DNA of 64,000 bases, from contig CM049308.1 in assembly GCA_026874595.1 (NCBI GenBank), positions 14,837,501-14,901,500 of the forward strand, read 5' to 3'. How positions within the stretch are numbered: the stretch's first letter is position 1; each line of letters starts with the position of its first letter. Shown here piece by piece: positions 1 to 11,235 of the stretch. Position numbers and translations under genes: made by a program. The notes under the pieces are model-generated. The model did not search any database and had not been told where the DNA came from. It was given only the letters and a program-made list of their open reading frames with translations. The stretch is from Sipunculus nudus. Lineage: Eukaryota > Annelida > Sipuncula > Golfingiida > Sipunculidae.

Positions 1-381
1 CGACACACTTTCCTGACTTTTCAAAATCAAAATTGTATATTTTCGAGGAATTGCATGACAACGGTAAAGTGCCATCACCGTCAATTATGATATAGAAACC
101 AGTTGAAGTAAAGTTGATTTAACCTCTATGGTCACTGATTGAAGGTTCAGATGTATGGATGGTGTAGAATTTGTCACGATACAATTTTCCGAAAATAGTT
201 TTATGAACCAATAAAATAGCCTCACCTCGTGGTATACAGTTTTACCTTTCAGTTTGAAGTCCTCGGGAACCCAAAGGAATAAAAATGTTTAAACTAAAAG
301 TAGTATTAGTAGTTGCTTTAATGACGGACGATTGGGCGATGTGTTAGTATTTATAGTATTAGTAGTGGTAGTAACAGGAGC

Positions 382-439
<58 letters not shown>
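382..439. repeat. (AAT)19 microsatellite
   Basis: Uninterrupted AAT repeats, followed by short GAA and AAC runs to about 478. The poly-isoleucine reading frames across it are artefacts. Confidence 0.98.
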
Positions 440-441
<2 letters not shown>

Positions 442-2273
442 AAGAAGAAGAACAACAACAACAAAAACAAAAACAACAAGAATCATAATACATAAAAACA
501 CAGAGGCCATAAATTTGTGGATTATTTTATCGAATGGAGGGATTTTGTTTATGGATGATTGGCTACTCTGAATCAACAATCGATATTAATGTTTCAGCCT
601 GTAGCCCGCTCTAATAAATAGATCACGTGGTTATCTCCATCCTCATGGAATATATCTAAAGACAGTTATCCGAACTAGTAAACAATCATCCATATGTTTT
701 ATTGAGTAAGTTAATATTTTGAACTTAATATCGGACAGACGATACCCTGATCGACATTCGGGGACATGTTAAATTCATAAAGCCAATTACGGTCATAATA
801 TGCCCAGTCCTCAAAGATCTCGGCATCTAATTAGTCAATCGACGTCTACAGTCACGAAATAAGAAGAAAGAACGTCATAAAGATGTCATCGTGACGCCAC
901 CATACCGGGAAAAACGGCTTGTTGCAACATTTCATGCTTGTATAACTGTGTTCTTTTTAAACAATCTAATTGTGAAACTTACGGATCAACCGTACAAAAA
1001 TGAGATAAATAAATAAAGGTTTAGTATCCTTAAAAAAATGTGAACAATACTTCTTTGAAATAAAACTCATTCTCAATAATAATACGAAAGTAATAATACA
1101 TAGAACACATTAACACATAATTATCCGTATCTATATTCATATATTCCATTAGGAAATATAAACACTTTTGTCTATTCTGTTTGACCGAAAGTTATATCAA
1201 TTATATATGTATATGTCTGGTTTAAATATGTCGGGCTTTTCGAAGAAGTTATCTCCCATAAATATTTATAATATCAATCAGACGCATGTTTAAAAAGTCC
1301 AGACGACCTCTTAGTGGGAAAAAGAGCCTCGTCATTAACACACCCACAAAAACTTAATTAGGCTGATCTTTCACAACTGACTTTAGGTCGGAATAATGGG
1401 AACCGGCGTCAGATACTAAACACCTCATGTTTATTTTTCATTCTGTCCTAATTTTCAAGGTGGTTACCTGGTAGAGGCATCCCTAACGAAATTGTATGCA
1501 TATGTACTTTTCAAGTATGGGTCAAGCCCTTTCCCGTTTATATATGCAAATCGGAATGAGCAAAATGAGTAAATCCATAAAAAAATATTGTTCCACGGAA
1601 TTCAATGCTCTCATTCTTCCTCGATCAAATTTTAAAATGAAGTCCGGGTCTTTGGTAATGTTACTACTTTTCGTTATGGTACAAATTCCCTAAAAGAATT
1701 CTAAAAGTGTGGAAAATGGACCATATTTTGTGTTGATCATATACTAAATTGGAAGATCTGGAACAACATTTCATATTTCCTAGGGAAATGCAAAGTTCTT
1801 TGCATATCGGGCCTGGACTGGTGAGGAAAAAGGCGTCCTCTCGTATCATGTGTTTTGGTCCAAGATTCCGCCAAACAATATTTTTGTTTGTTTGGCCTAA
1901 AGAATTGTCATGTTGAATCTAAAGAATTCTTACTTAAATACCTCTGATTCCTTAAAACTAAAAGAATGTTTGTAATGTAGTTTTTTTCGGATTAATATAA
2001 AAAAGTGGGACTTTCATGCCCTGGTTATTAGTCTCCTGACAAGGGTTAGGATAAAAATGTTGACAAATAAATAACGGAATAATATACTTGGTTCTTCATC
2101 CAGAAAGCTTTGTGAAATTTTCAATGTAAACCGGAAACAAATCTCAATAGTTCATAAGCCACCACTACCGAAGGAAGGATCGAGTTATTTCAAGTGTCTG
2201 TTCGAGTAGATTATATAGTATAAGCTTATTTAGCTCCCCCTGTGTTGACTTGTGAAAATGCTCATATGAATTA
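440..2273. other. No gene seen
   Basis: AT-rich sequence without convincing exons, RNA genes or repeats, apart from the tail of the trinucleotide tract. Short open frames here have no coding character. Confidence 0.6.
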
Positions 2274-2614
2274 GGCCAAAATAAAAAAGAGGTATGGTTC
2301 TCAAGCACTTTTTTTTCAGAAATCAATGCGGGCGGGCGGTTTTTTTATTTTTATTTTTTTTTGGTATGTTTCGATATAAATGTCAAATGATAAGAGAAAA
2401 GCATGATAATAACAGATTTATTTTGCTAAACAAGTAAAAGCACTACATAACAAAGGAAATTGTGTGATTTTATCTTCTTGAAAGAAATGTCCGAGCGGCT
2501 GCAGCTCAAAATAGGTAAGTTTCTATTGAAAATCAAAATCAAAATGTTTGATGCGGGGGTTTAAATTTGATGCGGGCGGTTCCCTGAGAACCATACCTTT
2601 TATTTTTTATGGCC
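2274..2614 (+). mobile_element. Harbinger-like MITE, copy 1
   Basis: The element begins GGCCAAAATAAAAAAGAGG and ends with the near-complement of this, ...CCTTTTATTTTTTATGGCC, giving imperfect terminal inverted repeats of about 35 bases that share GGTATGGTTCTCA. It is flanked on both sides by TTA, the 3-bp TWA target duplication expected of PIF/Harbinger transposons. A second copy lies inverted at 42741-43072. No transposase frame is present, so it would be non-autonomous. Confidence 0.8.
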
Positions 2615-3336
2615 TTATGTAGGCGTTTTATGCTGAAATGGTCAAAGAACATGGAAAAAATACGACTCTGAAAAAGTCATTGTTCATAGGAGTCAAAGTT
2701 TATAAACACCGTTTGAATAAATAGGGTTTTAAAATAAAAATTATTTGATTGAGTCAAGGGCCCGTATTGAGTCAAGCTCGTATTAGTCTAGATTTGTAAT
2801 TTGAAACTTTAATTGCCGTATTTTGGACAACAATATCTAACCGATAAACTTCTCTGGCGTAGGATATAAAAAACAGCGATTGACCTGTGCGTGGCCGATA
2901 TCTGAGGCAGGTGATTGTTACTACATCTAGGGTACGTTTGAGTAGTTTGTATGAGCACCAGCCTTACCACATGACATAACATTGCCAGACTATCATACAT
3001 CTGTTGAATTTTTCAACAAGCAAATATACCTAATGGTATAGCTTCTGTAAGGTCCAGGTGGAAATCCTGGCTGATTTTCCCCCAGCTCAATGTTCCAGTT
3101 TTATGATGAAAGTTTTCAACAAAACATAGTGGTCCATTAGTCTCATCTCCCTCTCTGTCTCAAAGAATCGGTGGATATTCAAAACGAACGCCGGTCGGTA
3201 TAGTGGCGGAAAGTTTCCGTTTTGACATAAGATTGTTTTAATAGGTGTGGGAGTAGAAGACCTTGTATTAATCAAATATGCACTGGAAATCTCAATGTTG
3301 ACCATTTTTTTAAACAGAAAGCTCCTCACTCAAACA

Positions 3337-3674
3337 GGTTATACTATGTAGTCGTTCCAGACATAATTTCGTGTAACCGCTGCTTTCTATGGCGAATTTC
3401 TCGCGACAGGGCCACCAGGGTGCGCACAGAGCAAGGCATAGTTATCAAACCACTGAGAGCGTGGTATTGCATTGTGCAAATAGCCCAAATTTTTAAACAT
3501 GCGACACCCACTTTCGTTGGTCTGATAACATCCGTTCCGATATTTTCAGGCCAAAAAAAAATCAGTGTTCCAATTACAATCCTTTGGTCTCTGCACACCC
3601 TGGTGTTCCTGCCCATAGAACTTTGCCATAGAAAGCAACAGTTACACGAAACGGGACGACTGCAGTGTATAACC
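3337..3674. mobile_element. Fold-back (hairpin) element with long inverted repeats
   Basis: The left arm begins GGTTATACTATGTAGTCGTT and runs through TTTCGTGTAACCGCTGC and CACCAGGGTG. The right arm carries the reverse complement of these blocks in the opposite order, ending GTATAACC. The arms are about 100 bases each, diverged, around a loop of about 130 bases. A fragment sharing AAACA[CT]GCGACACCC lies at 25.2 kb. Overlapping open frames on both strands reflect the inverted repeat, not a gene. Confidence 0.7.
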
Positions 3675-4418
3675 GCTGCGTTAGGAGCGCAGGCAACGCC
3701 TAATGGCCTAAAATTTTGTTGTAAGTAGAGCATGCTATAACTCATCAATAACTCATCAAACCCCCCCCCCCATGTGTGTGTCATGTCTAACAACATACAA
3801 AAATATCCCCTTTGTGTTATGTGATTGACAGATGTCGTTCGAGTTCGTGGAAAAGAAAATTACATTACAAGTGAGATTTAAACCTTGCTGTGTACATTTA
3901 CATTTATTCATTTGTGTTAATTCCTTTTGTGTATTTTCCATATGAATGACGCCATGACTCGCAGTAGGGCCTGTCAGTCCAATGTAAATGCCCAGTTTAA
4001 AGTGTATTCCAGTTTATAATACAACAGACTCGTGTACAAATATATATCAAATCTTTTCATTTTTATAGGTTCATCGGGGAGCAATAACGGTAAAACTCAT
4101 GTGAAATTAAATACAGGTAATCTCCTTATCATGAGAATAATACGATATATCAAGAACCTATAATTTAGAAGATTGTCATTCAACCAGGTTATTGAAAACT
4201 ATTAATGTAACATCGGAAACCAAACCAAAAAGCTAGATTAAATATATATATGTTAATCTTTTAGGAATGTAAATGTAAGCTAGACCCATGTCTAGACACG
4301 TGTGAGTACATGACGTCAAGCTCTCATTAACATCATGAAAATAAAAATTCATAGCATGGCGACATATATATACACATAATATAATGATATTATATGTGAC
4401 AGAGCTTTCCTTTTGTTA

Positions 4419-4612
4419 GACTCGAGATGGACTCGACCTGATTTCTCGAGTCCTTACCTCCGAGTACAAGTCCTATTCCAGAGCGCTCGAGTCAAAATCC
4501 GAGTCCCTACTAAAGTGGACCCGATTCAAGAGCGCTCAGTCCAAGTCCGAGTCCCTAAAAAATGATCTCGAGTCCGAAATCGAATCCTGACTTGGACTCG
4601 ATTCCTCCATCA
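4419..4612. repeat. CTCGAGTCC-rich dispersed repeat, copy 1
   Basis: Dense in GAGTCC, AAGTCC and CTCGAG blocks. The stretch ATTTCTCGAGTCCTTACCTC followed by CGAGTACAAGTCC recurs, reverse-complemented, at 19.68-19.77 kb. Likely a small transposon derivative or internally repetitive dispersed repeat; class unknown. Confidence 0.55.
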
Positions 4613-4923
4613 CAGAACCAAAAACAAACACTACAAATAAGTCCAAAACTATATACATGTCTGGATTCTAAGAAGTTCATGAAGTCTATGGTTGGATCCC
4701 AGGTGAGCTCTGCTTGCTAGAGCAAAGGTAGTACCTAATACCAGGGAATGGGTCAAACAAGATTAACTCAATGGTCTGTTACCTTGGTGTTTCCCTTTCC
4801 CTCCAGTAAATTTCATCAAATCCCGTTTATAACTTTTTCAATATAATGTTGCTGAAAGTCAATCAACTATATAGAGCACATAGCTTATAAACGGGGATAA
4901 AATCATAATACCTCTTAGCTCGC

Positions 4924-5682
4924 AGGAGATATAAAATAACAAAACGATACACCATATGTTGTTAGGAGATATAAAACAACAAAACGATACACCATATGTT
5001 GTTAGTAGATATAAAACAAAAAACGATACACCATATGTTGTTAGTAGATATAAAACAAAAAACGATACACCATATGTTGGTAGGAGATATAAAACAACAA
5101 AACGATACACCATATGTAGTTAGATGATATAAAACAACAAAACGATACACCATATGTACTTAGGAGATATAAAACAACAAAACGATACACCATATGTAGT
5201 TAGGAGATATAAAACAACAAAACGATACATCACATGTAGTAAGGAGTTATAAAACAACAAAACGATACACCACATGTAGTTAGGAGATATAAAACAACAA
5301 AACGATACACCATATGTAGTTAGGAGATATAAAACAACAAAACGATACACCATATGTTGTTAGGAGATATAAAACAACAAAACGATACACCATATGTAGT
5401 TAGGAGATAATAAACAACAAAACGATACACCATATGTAGTTAGGAGATAAAAAACAACAAAACGATACACCATATGTAGTTAGAAGATATAAAACAACAA
5501 ACGATACACCATATGTTGTTAGTAGATATAAAACAACAAAACGATACACCATATGTTGTTAGGAGATATAAAACAACAAAACGATACACCATATGTAGTT
5601 AGGAGATATAAAACAACAAAACGATACACCATATGTATAGTTAGGAGATAAAAAACAACAAAACGATACACCATATGTTGTT
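4924..5682. repeat. Satellite of nineteen 40-bp units
   Basis: Unit about GGAGATATAAAACAACAAAA followed by CGATACACCATATGTAGTTA. The copies differ mainly at a TTG/TAG position after CATATG, at GGAGAT versus GTAGAT, and by occasional one-base indels. Adjacent copies abut with no unique spacers. Because 40 is not a multiple of three, the repeated frames on the minus strand drift and are not a gene. Confidence 0.97.
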
Positions 5683-5974
5683 ATCATATAAAGACTTGAC
5701 CTATAAACCGATACCAATGCAAACCTTACTCTGATACAATTGTAATGTCTTCTCGTGGAGACTAATAATACTAGACATATCTTGTCTTGTCAGATTATAC
5801 GCCATTAACACAAGGATACCCGAGCAGATAAGAACCAAAATAAAAAAAAGGTGTACGATTTCGCAAAACTGAAAAATGTATAAAAACATGGAAATGATGC
5901 AGTGGTACGTAATATTGTCATTTCATAAATTTCTGATCCTGTTGTAATGTAACCACTTCTTATAATTAACAAGA

Positions 5975-6250
5975 TACTGTGCTTGTCTTGCAATTCGCGA
6001 GGGTTTCAAATTCGCAATATTCTCGAAAGGGGTATTGTCACGGAAATAAAACCGTTGCCTTAACCAAACAATAATTTGTTGTCAAGATATTGTGAACACA
6101 ATATTTGATATATTTAATTCACATAATAATTGTTATACTCTGTGTATAGTGCTTTTGTATTTTGAGATCGCGAAAATGGAACCCTCGTGAATCACTTGAA
6201 AAGTGTTGATAGCGAAAATGAATACCACAGAATATCTAACTCTGCGTGCC
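5975..6250 (+). mobile_element. GCGAAAATAAAACC inverted-repeat element, copy A (short)
   Basis: Begins near ATTCGCGAGGGTTTCAAATT and ends with GCGAAAATGGAACCCTCGTG and TAGCGAAAATG blocks. Shares the middle block GAACACAATATTTGATAT... and TTGTTATACTCTGTG with copy B. Same family as 6833-7235 and 61869-62303. Confidence 0.65.
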
Positions 6251-6832
6251 TTTATTCATGAAAATAGCGCATAGGAAATGTCTAGAATATCGCCAATACT
6301 TATCGCTAAGAGTGTATTTAATCAATGTTGAAGCTAAACATAAAGATAATAACAGTTTGGCAACGTCACTCAAGTGTATAAATACAGCACCTTCAGTGGT
6401 CTTGAGTCAAGAGGGGGAAAAGAAACTGACAGTTTAAATCTTCTCCCTCAAACACATAACACACACAATAGTTGTGTATATCTATGGTATATCCTCATTA
6501 AGGTCTCTAAAAAGGCGATTAGTACGATTTCCAAACACTCGATCACGCAGTATGCCCAGAACTGTCACCCTGACTGCTATCTCATCAATAAAGGAATAAT
6601 CAAATACACAGTATCACGTTTCCTGCATGTATACAATTCATATGGCCGGACGTGGCATGTTCGCCTCGCTGGAATATAACGCCTTTGGCCAATCCAACTT
6701 GTTTTCAACCTGACATGCTCAGTACTTCGCTCATAGCTCTTGGAGTCACTGAACCATACATATCCTTTGATGAAGCAAGGGTCACATCTCTGACTATATA
6801 TGGCATTACAAAACACTGCGGTAACAATGATA

Positions 6833-7235
6833 CAGTGGTTTGCATTTTTTCGCGAGGATTTAAAATTCGCGGTATTAGCGAGATGGGAATTGTCGCGAAA
6901 ATAAAACCTTCGTGAAAAATAAGTCCCATCGTCGGAGGCAAAGTTTAAAAATGAAAGCTATATTGACATTATGAATAAAAATAGATCGTGTAGGTTCAAA
7001 GATTGATATTTCGAATGATATCAGATCCATCAATTTGTCTGCTATTAAAAAACAATATTATTTTTAATCAGATTTTGTGCACACAATATTTAATATTATT
7101 AGTTCACACAAAAATTGTTATACTCTTTGTTTAGGGCATTTGTTTAGTGAGTTCGCGAAAACGGAACCATCGCGAAACAATGAATAGTGAAAACCCCGAG
7201 ATTTTAACCTCGCAAATATGAAGTCAACAACAGTT
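6833..7235 (+). mobile_element. GCGAAAATAAAACC inverted-repeat element, copy B
   Basis: The left end reads CAGTGGTTTGCA...TTCGCGAGG and the right end is its approximate reverse complement, CCTCGCAAATATGAAGTC then AACAACAGTT. Subterminal GCGAAAATAAAACCTTCG and GCGAAAACGGAACCATCGCG motifs point outward from both sides. No coding potential; looks like a non-autonomous DNA transposon. Confidence 0.7.
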
Positions 7236-7439
7236 TACTGACAAGCGGTAAAACCCTCAGATAAACTGTAACCTTTTTTTTATTGAACTGACACTTAGCA
7301 CATTTGACATCAGAGAGTCTATGGACTTGTCAGAGTACCACGCTTAGTAATATTGAGAACCGCATGCTGTCAGATAAAATATACCAGACATGTCTATATA
7401 CTTCCTAACAACACCTACCATGTGCGAAAACCATTCCGT

Positions 7440-7715
7440 TATCCATCAACATATTGGTAAATCACTCTGCATGTTTGTTGAATATTTAATGTGTGCCAAC
7501 TTGTACGCGGCACAATAAATGACTTTTTACCATTGAGATACAGGAAATACATTTCGGTTTGTGTGTCCACGTGTATTCTTTGTGCTGATTCATCACCTGT
7601 ACTGTGACCTAGTGTTAAGATAACCGGCTGTTTATTACGATATTGATGCAGTTCAATGGACGGCCGTTGCAGTGCGTTCCCCCTTATGACTTGTGTCACG
7701 ACTCAAATACAATAA
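7440..7715. repeat. Dispersed repeat, copy 1 (related to 17.48-17.77 kb)
   Basis: ACATATTGGTAAATCACTC and GCATGTTTGTTGAAT match ACATTGGTAAATCCCTC and GCATGTTCGTTGAAT at 17.48 kb, and both copies end near TATCACGACTC / TGTCACGACTC. The match is patchy between these ends. The 86-codon minus-strand frame here is likely a frame within the repeat. Confidence 0.5.
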
Positions 7716-8906
7716 ACAGTCTATTTTGTCAGCTGGACTAAATGCGGAAGCTACATATTTATGATGAAATCAATATAAGTTCGCACCTTAAAAAGCGTAA
7801 GGAAAAAAGGGTTCTAATATTTTTTTAACTGAGACCTGAATTTCTGCGCAACATAAAGTAATTCACTACAAACACCAAACTTTTAAACATAAATTCCGAC
7901 CCTGAAATTTTATCAGAATAAAGAAAGTCAGTGTTTGTATTTTTAAACGGACTACCGTAAAAAAGGATTGAGGGTCTGTATTTATTTACTTTTAAACTTT
8001 CTACCGACCAAAAAGCCCTTTTTTTTCTCAGAAATTTTATAGTAGAAGCCGCAGGTGGTAATAATAAAGAACCCGGATGTTGTCTTAGCTAATAGCTCTG
8101 CTCCCCTGCCATACCTCCAGTGAATCTCATTCGTCTCCTACTACTGAAGACGTCCTACAAAGCTTTAATTAGTTTTCCTTCCTCTCAGACCGTCTGGACT
8201 ACTTCGCGCGGTCCACAGGGTGTCACTCTAACGGCGGTGGGCTTTGCAGTATGCCGTAAGTTTACATCATGACTGAGATCAGCTCTGTTTTTCGACTTTA
8301 ACATATATAGGCTCTTGTAATGTATTTATCCATTATATGCTCCAGCTGGAGGTTGTTAGGCAGCCTATTTCCCTCAATTAAACTTCAACTAATCCCATAT
8401 CTAAAATATTTAGCATTAACATCTGTTCCATGTCATCGAAGTATCTGTCTCTTGACGTGAGTTCCTTGCCAGTTGTCTCGACGGTCTATCACCAACTAAC
8501 AACTTTCTTTTTTTTTTTAATGTGTATCTTCAAAATGCAGTAATTTTGGACCATTGATACTATAAAATTAGACTGGTACCAAGAGTTTACATTGCCATGG
8601 TACAGACTGGTAAACGTCAGACATCTAAATCTGGTTGTTTTAATTATAACAAATGAGTAGCCTAGTCCATCTCTCACTTCCGCTGACGTGGCTTAATTAT
8701 ACTAAGACGTATAGCGTATTATCACATATTACATTACGTAGAAATAGTTTAGACAATGACATCAGAAGATTGTTTTGCAGTTGCACAAGCTCGACTGAAA
8801 TGAGACCAGTCTCTCCGAAATCCGTGAATTGCTATTTGAATACGTAACCTTTGTTCGCCAGTCGAGACGGTTGACCGGGAGCAGCGGGACACACGAGCCA
8901 AATTTG
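7716..8906. other. No gene recognised; one isolated donor-like site
   Basis: Mostly AT-rich. A GC-richer stretch at 8.16-8.26 kb ends GCAGTATGCC|GTAAGTTT, a good plus-strand donor at 8256 with an ATG just before it. It could be a first exon of an unseen gene, but nothing downstream supports that. Confidence 0.4.
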
Positions 8907-10190
8907 TCAAGTCAAGTCAAATGAAGTCAACTCAAGTCAACTCAAGTCAAGTCAAGTCAAGAAAAGAAAAGAAAAGAAAAGAAAAGAAAAGAAAAGTCAA
9001 GAAAAGAAAAGAAAAGAAAAGTCAAGAAAAGAAAAGAAAAGAAAAGACAAGACAATACAAGACAAGACAAGAAAAGACAAGAAAAGACAAGAAAAGAAAA
9101 GAAAAGACAAGAAAAGAAAAGAAAAGAAAAGAAAAGACAAGACAAGAAAGAAAAGACAAGACAAGACAAGACAAGAAAAGACAAGACAAGACAAGACAAG
9201 AAAAGACAAGAAAAGAAAAGACAAGACAAGAAAAGAAAAGAAAAGAAAAGACAAGACAAGAAAAGAAAAGACAAGAAAAGACAAGACAAGACAAGACGAG
9301 AAAAGTCAAGAAAAGACAAGACAAGACAAGAAAAGACAAGACAAGAAAAGACAAGAAAAGAAAAGAAAAGACAAGAAAAGAAAAGACAAGACAAGAAAAG
9401 AAAAGACAAGAAAAGACAAGACAAGACAAGACGAGAAAAGACAAGAAAAGAAAAGAAAAGAAAAGACAAGAAAAGAAAAGACAAGACAAGAAAAGAAAAG
9501 AAAAGAAAAGACAAGAAAAGAAAAGTCAAGACAATAAAAGAAAAGAAAAGACAAGAAAAGACAAGACAAGAAAAGACAAGACAAGACAAGAAAAGACAAG
9601 ACAAGACAAGTCAAGTCAAATCAAGGCAAGGCAAGGCAAGTCAAGTCAAGTCAGGTCAAGTCAAGTCAAGAAAAGAAAAGAAAAGAAAAGAAAAGAAAAG
9701 TCAAGTCAAGAAAGGAAAAGAAAAGAAAAGTCAAGAAAAGACAAGACAAGACAAGAAAAGACAAGACAAGAAAAGACAAGAAAAGACAAGAAAAGGCAAG
9801 ATAAGAAAAGACAAGAAAAGAAAAGACAAGACAAGAAAAGAAAAGAAAAGAAAAGACAAGACAAGAAAAGAAAAGACAAGAAAAGACAAGACAAGACAAG
9901 ACGAGAAAAGACAAGAAAAGAAAAGAAAAGAAAAGACAAGAAAAGAAAAGACAAGACAAGAAAAGAAAAGAAAAGAAAAGACAAGAAAAGAAAAGACAAG
10001 ACAATAAAAGAAAAGAAAAGACAAGAAAAGACAAGACAAGAAAAGACAAGAAAAGACAAGACAAGACAAGACTAGACAAGACAAGACAAGAAAAGACAAG
10101 AAAAGACAAGACAAAACAAGAAAAGACAAGACAAGACAAGAAGGGTGAAGTCAAGTCAAGTCAAGAAAAAAAAGAAAAGAAAAGAAAAGA
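8907..10190 (+). repeat. Pentanucleotide satellite (AAGAA/AAGAC/AAGTC)n, about 1.28 kb
   Basis: About 255 pentamers of the form AAGNN. AAGTC dominates at both ends and in a central island (about 9603-9670); AAGAA and AAGAC fill the rest. Rare variants mark higher-order duplication: ACGAG-containing blocks at 9296, 9431 and 9901, and ACAATAAAAG at 9531 and 10001. The latter two pairs give a constant offset of 470 bases. The 384-codon plus-strand frame rich in Lys, Arg and Glu is a by-product. Confidence 0.97.
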
Positions 10191-10634
10191 TTTCTTAGCC
10201 TTCATTTCCAGGAATTTGTCGTTGACTTGCAAAGTAGTATATAAACTGTCAACCCTCTACCCAATTTGTCCGTTTGTTATAATTATACATGTTTTAAACT
10301 TTAATCTAGAGTAATAAATACATCTGATTGGACAATCAACATTTCTGACCGAAGGTGCAAACTGCCATTTGCACCAATAAGTCACGCCCACCCATGCACT
10401 ATTATGCGTCATTTGCTATTTGAAAACAATTTTTTACAAATATGTAATTAGATTTAACCGTGTAAGTAATGAAATGGGCATTATTCGTATTGATTAGGAC
10501 GAAACCGACACCAACAATAACCGAGATTTTGAGTAAAACAATTAATTCAGTGTTTGATAATTTTTTTCATTTTTTTCATGACATGTTTTAGTGAAGCTAC
10601 TGGGTAAAGGAGATACATTAATGCACAAACAATT

Positions 10635-10732
10635 AATCACGTGCATTTGACAGACGAATATTAACATCCCTAAAACAGCGCGTAATCACGTGCATGTGAC
10701 AGACGATGATTAACACGCCTAAAACAGCGCGT
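10635..10732. repeat. Tandem duplication, 2 x 49 bp, containing CACGTG
   Basis: Two adjacent copies of AATCACGTGCAT[TG]TGACAG...AAAACAGCGCGT, differing at about seven positions. Each keeps an intact CACGTG E-box and an AACAGCGCGT end. No gene is adjacent. Confidence 0.9.
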
Positions 10733-11064
10733 CTCATTGTTATCTAGACAAACCATTCAGTCGGCTGCGCCGCTTTTTTTAGAAAGTTGTAAAGAATAAA
10801 ATAAAATATCATCGGAATGATAATTTGTATTTCTATTTCAGTGTTAACTATTTAGCAGAAACAGACCACCAGTTTGCATCTGATTGTAGTATTTGCTCAC
10901 CATGACATTTGTCAGAATCCTGAATTATGTGTTTTTAAATGTCGATATTTAATAACATGATACTGATGGTTTTGGTGATCTGAAGCACCATTTCACAGTC
11001 TTCCTGAAATCGGCAGACTTTACGCCATATCACTTATTGCTTCATCCACTGCTTGCTTTGCACA

Positions 11065-11235
11065 GTTTGCCGATGTTAACCACCAGATGCTGGGAGAGAG
11101 CCAAGAGTTGTAACCAAATCAAAAAGAGCGAGCTATGACGGATACAAAACTTGGAATTAGATGCACAATACGATATTTCACTCTTATTACAATTCTTTGC
11201 CCTGTGCCAGCGCCTGGTGGTAAAATTAGGCAAAC
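11065..11235. mobile_element. Short hairpin element, about 170 bp
   Basis: The left arm GTTTGCC..TTAACCACCAG, GCTGG...AAGAGTTGTAA is repeated inverted on the right as TTACAATTCTTTG...CCAGC, CTGGTGGTAA...GGCAAAC. Arms of about 48 bases and 75-80% identity enclose a 70-base loop. Looks like a small MITE; no coding content. Confidence 0.65.

Noticed and set aside
3344-3796. 150-codon minus-strand frame
   Set aside because: Lies across a fold-back element; both strands are open because of the inverted repeat.
4859-5353. Repeated V-Y-R-F-V-V-L-Y frames on the minus strand, or a CRISPR-like array
   Set aside because: Contiguous 40-bp satellite with no spacers; frames drift because 40 is not a multiple of three.
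8921-10075. 384-codon open frame rich in Lys, Arg and Glu
   Set aside because: Direct translation of a pentanucleotide satellite; other frames and the minus strand are equally open.
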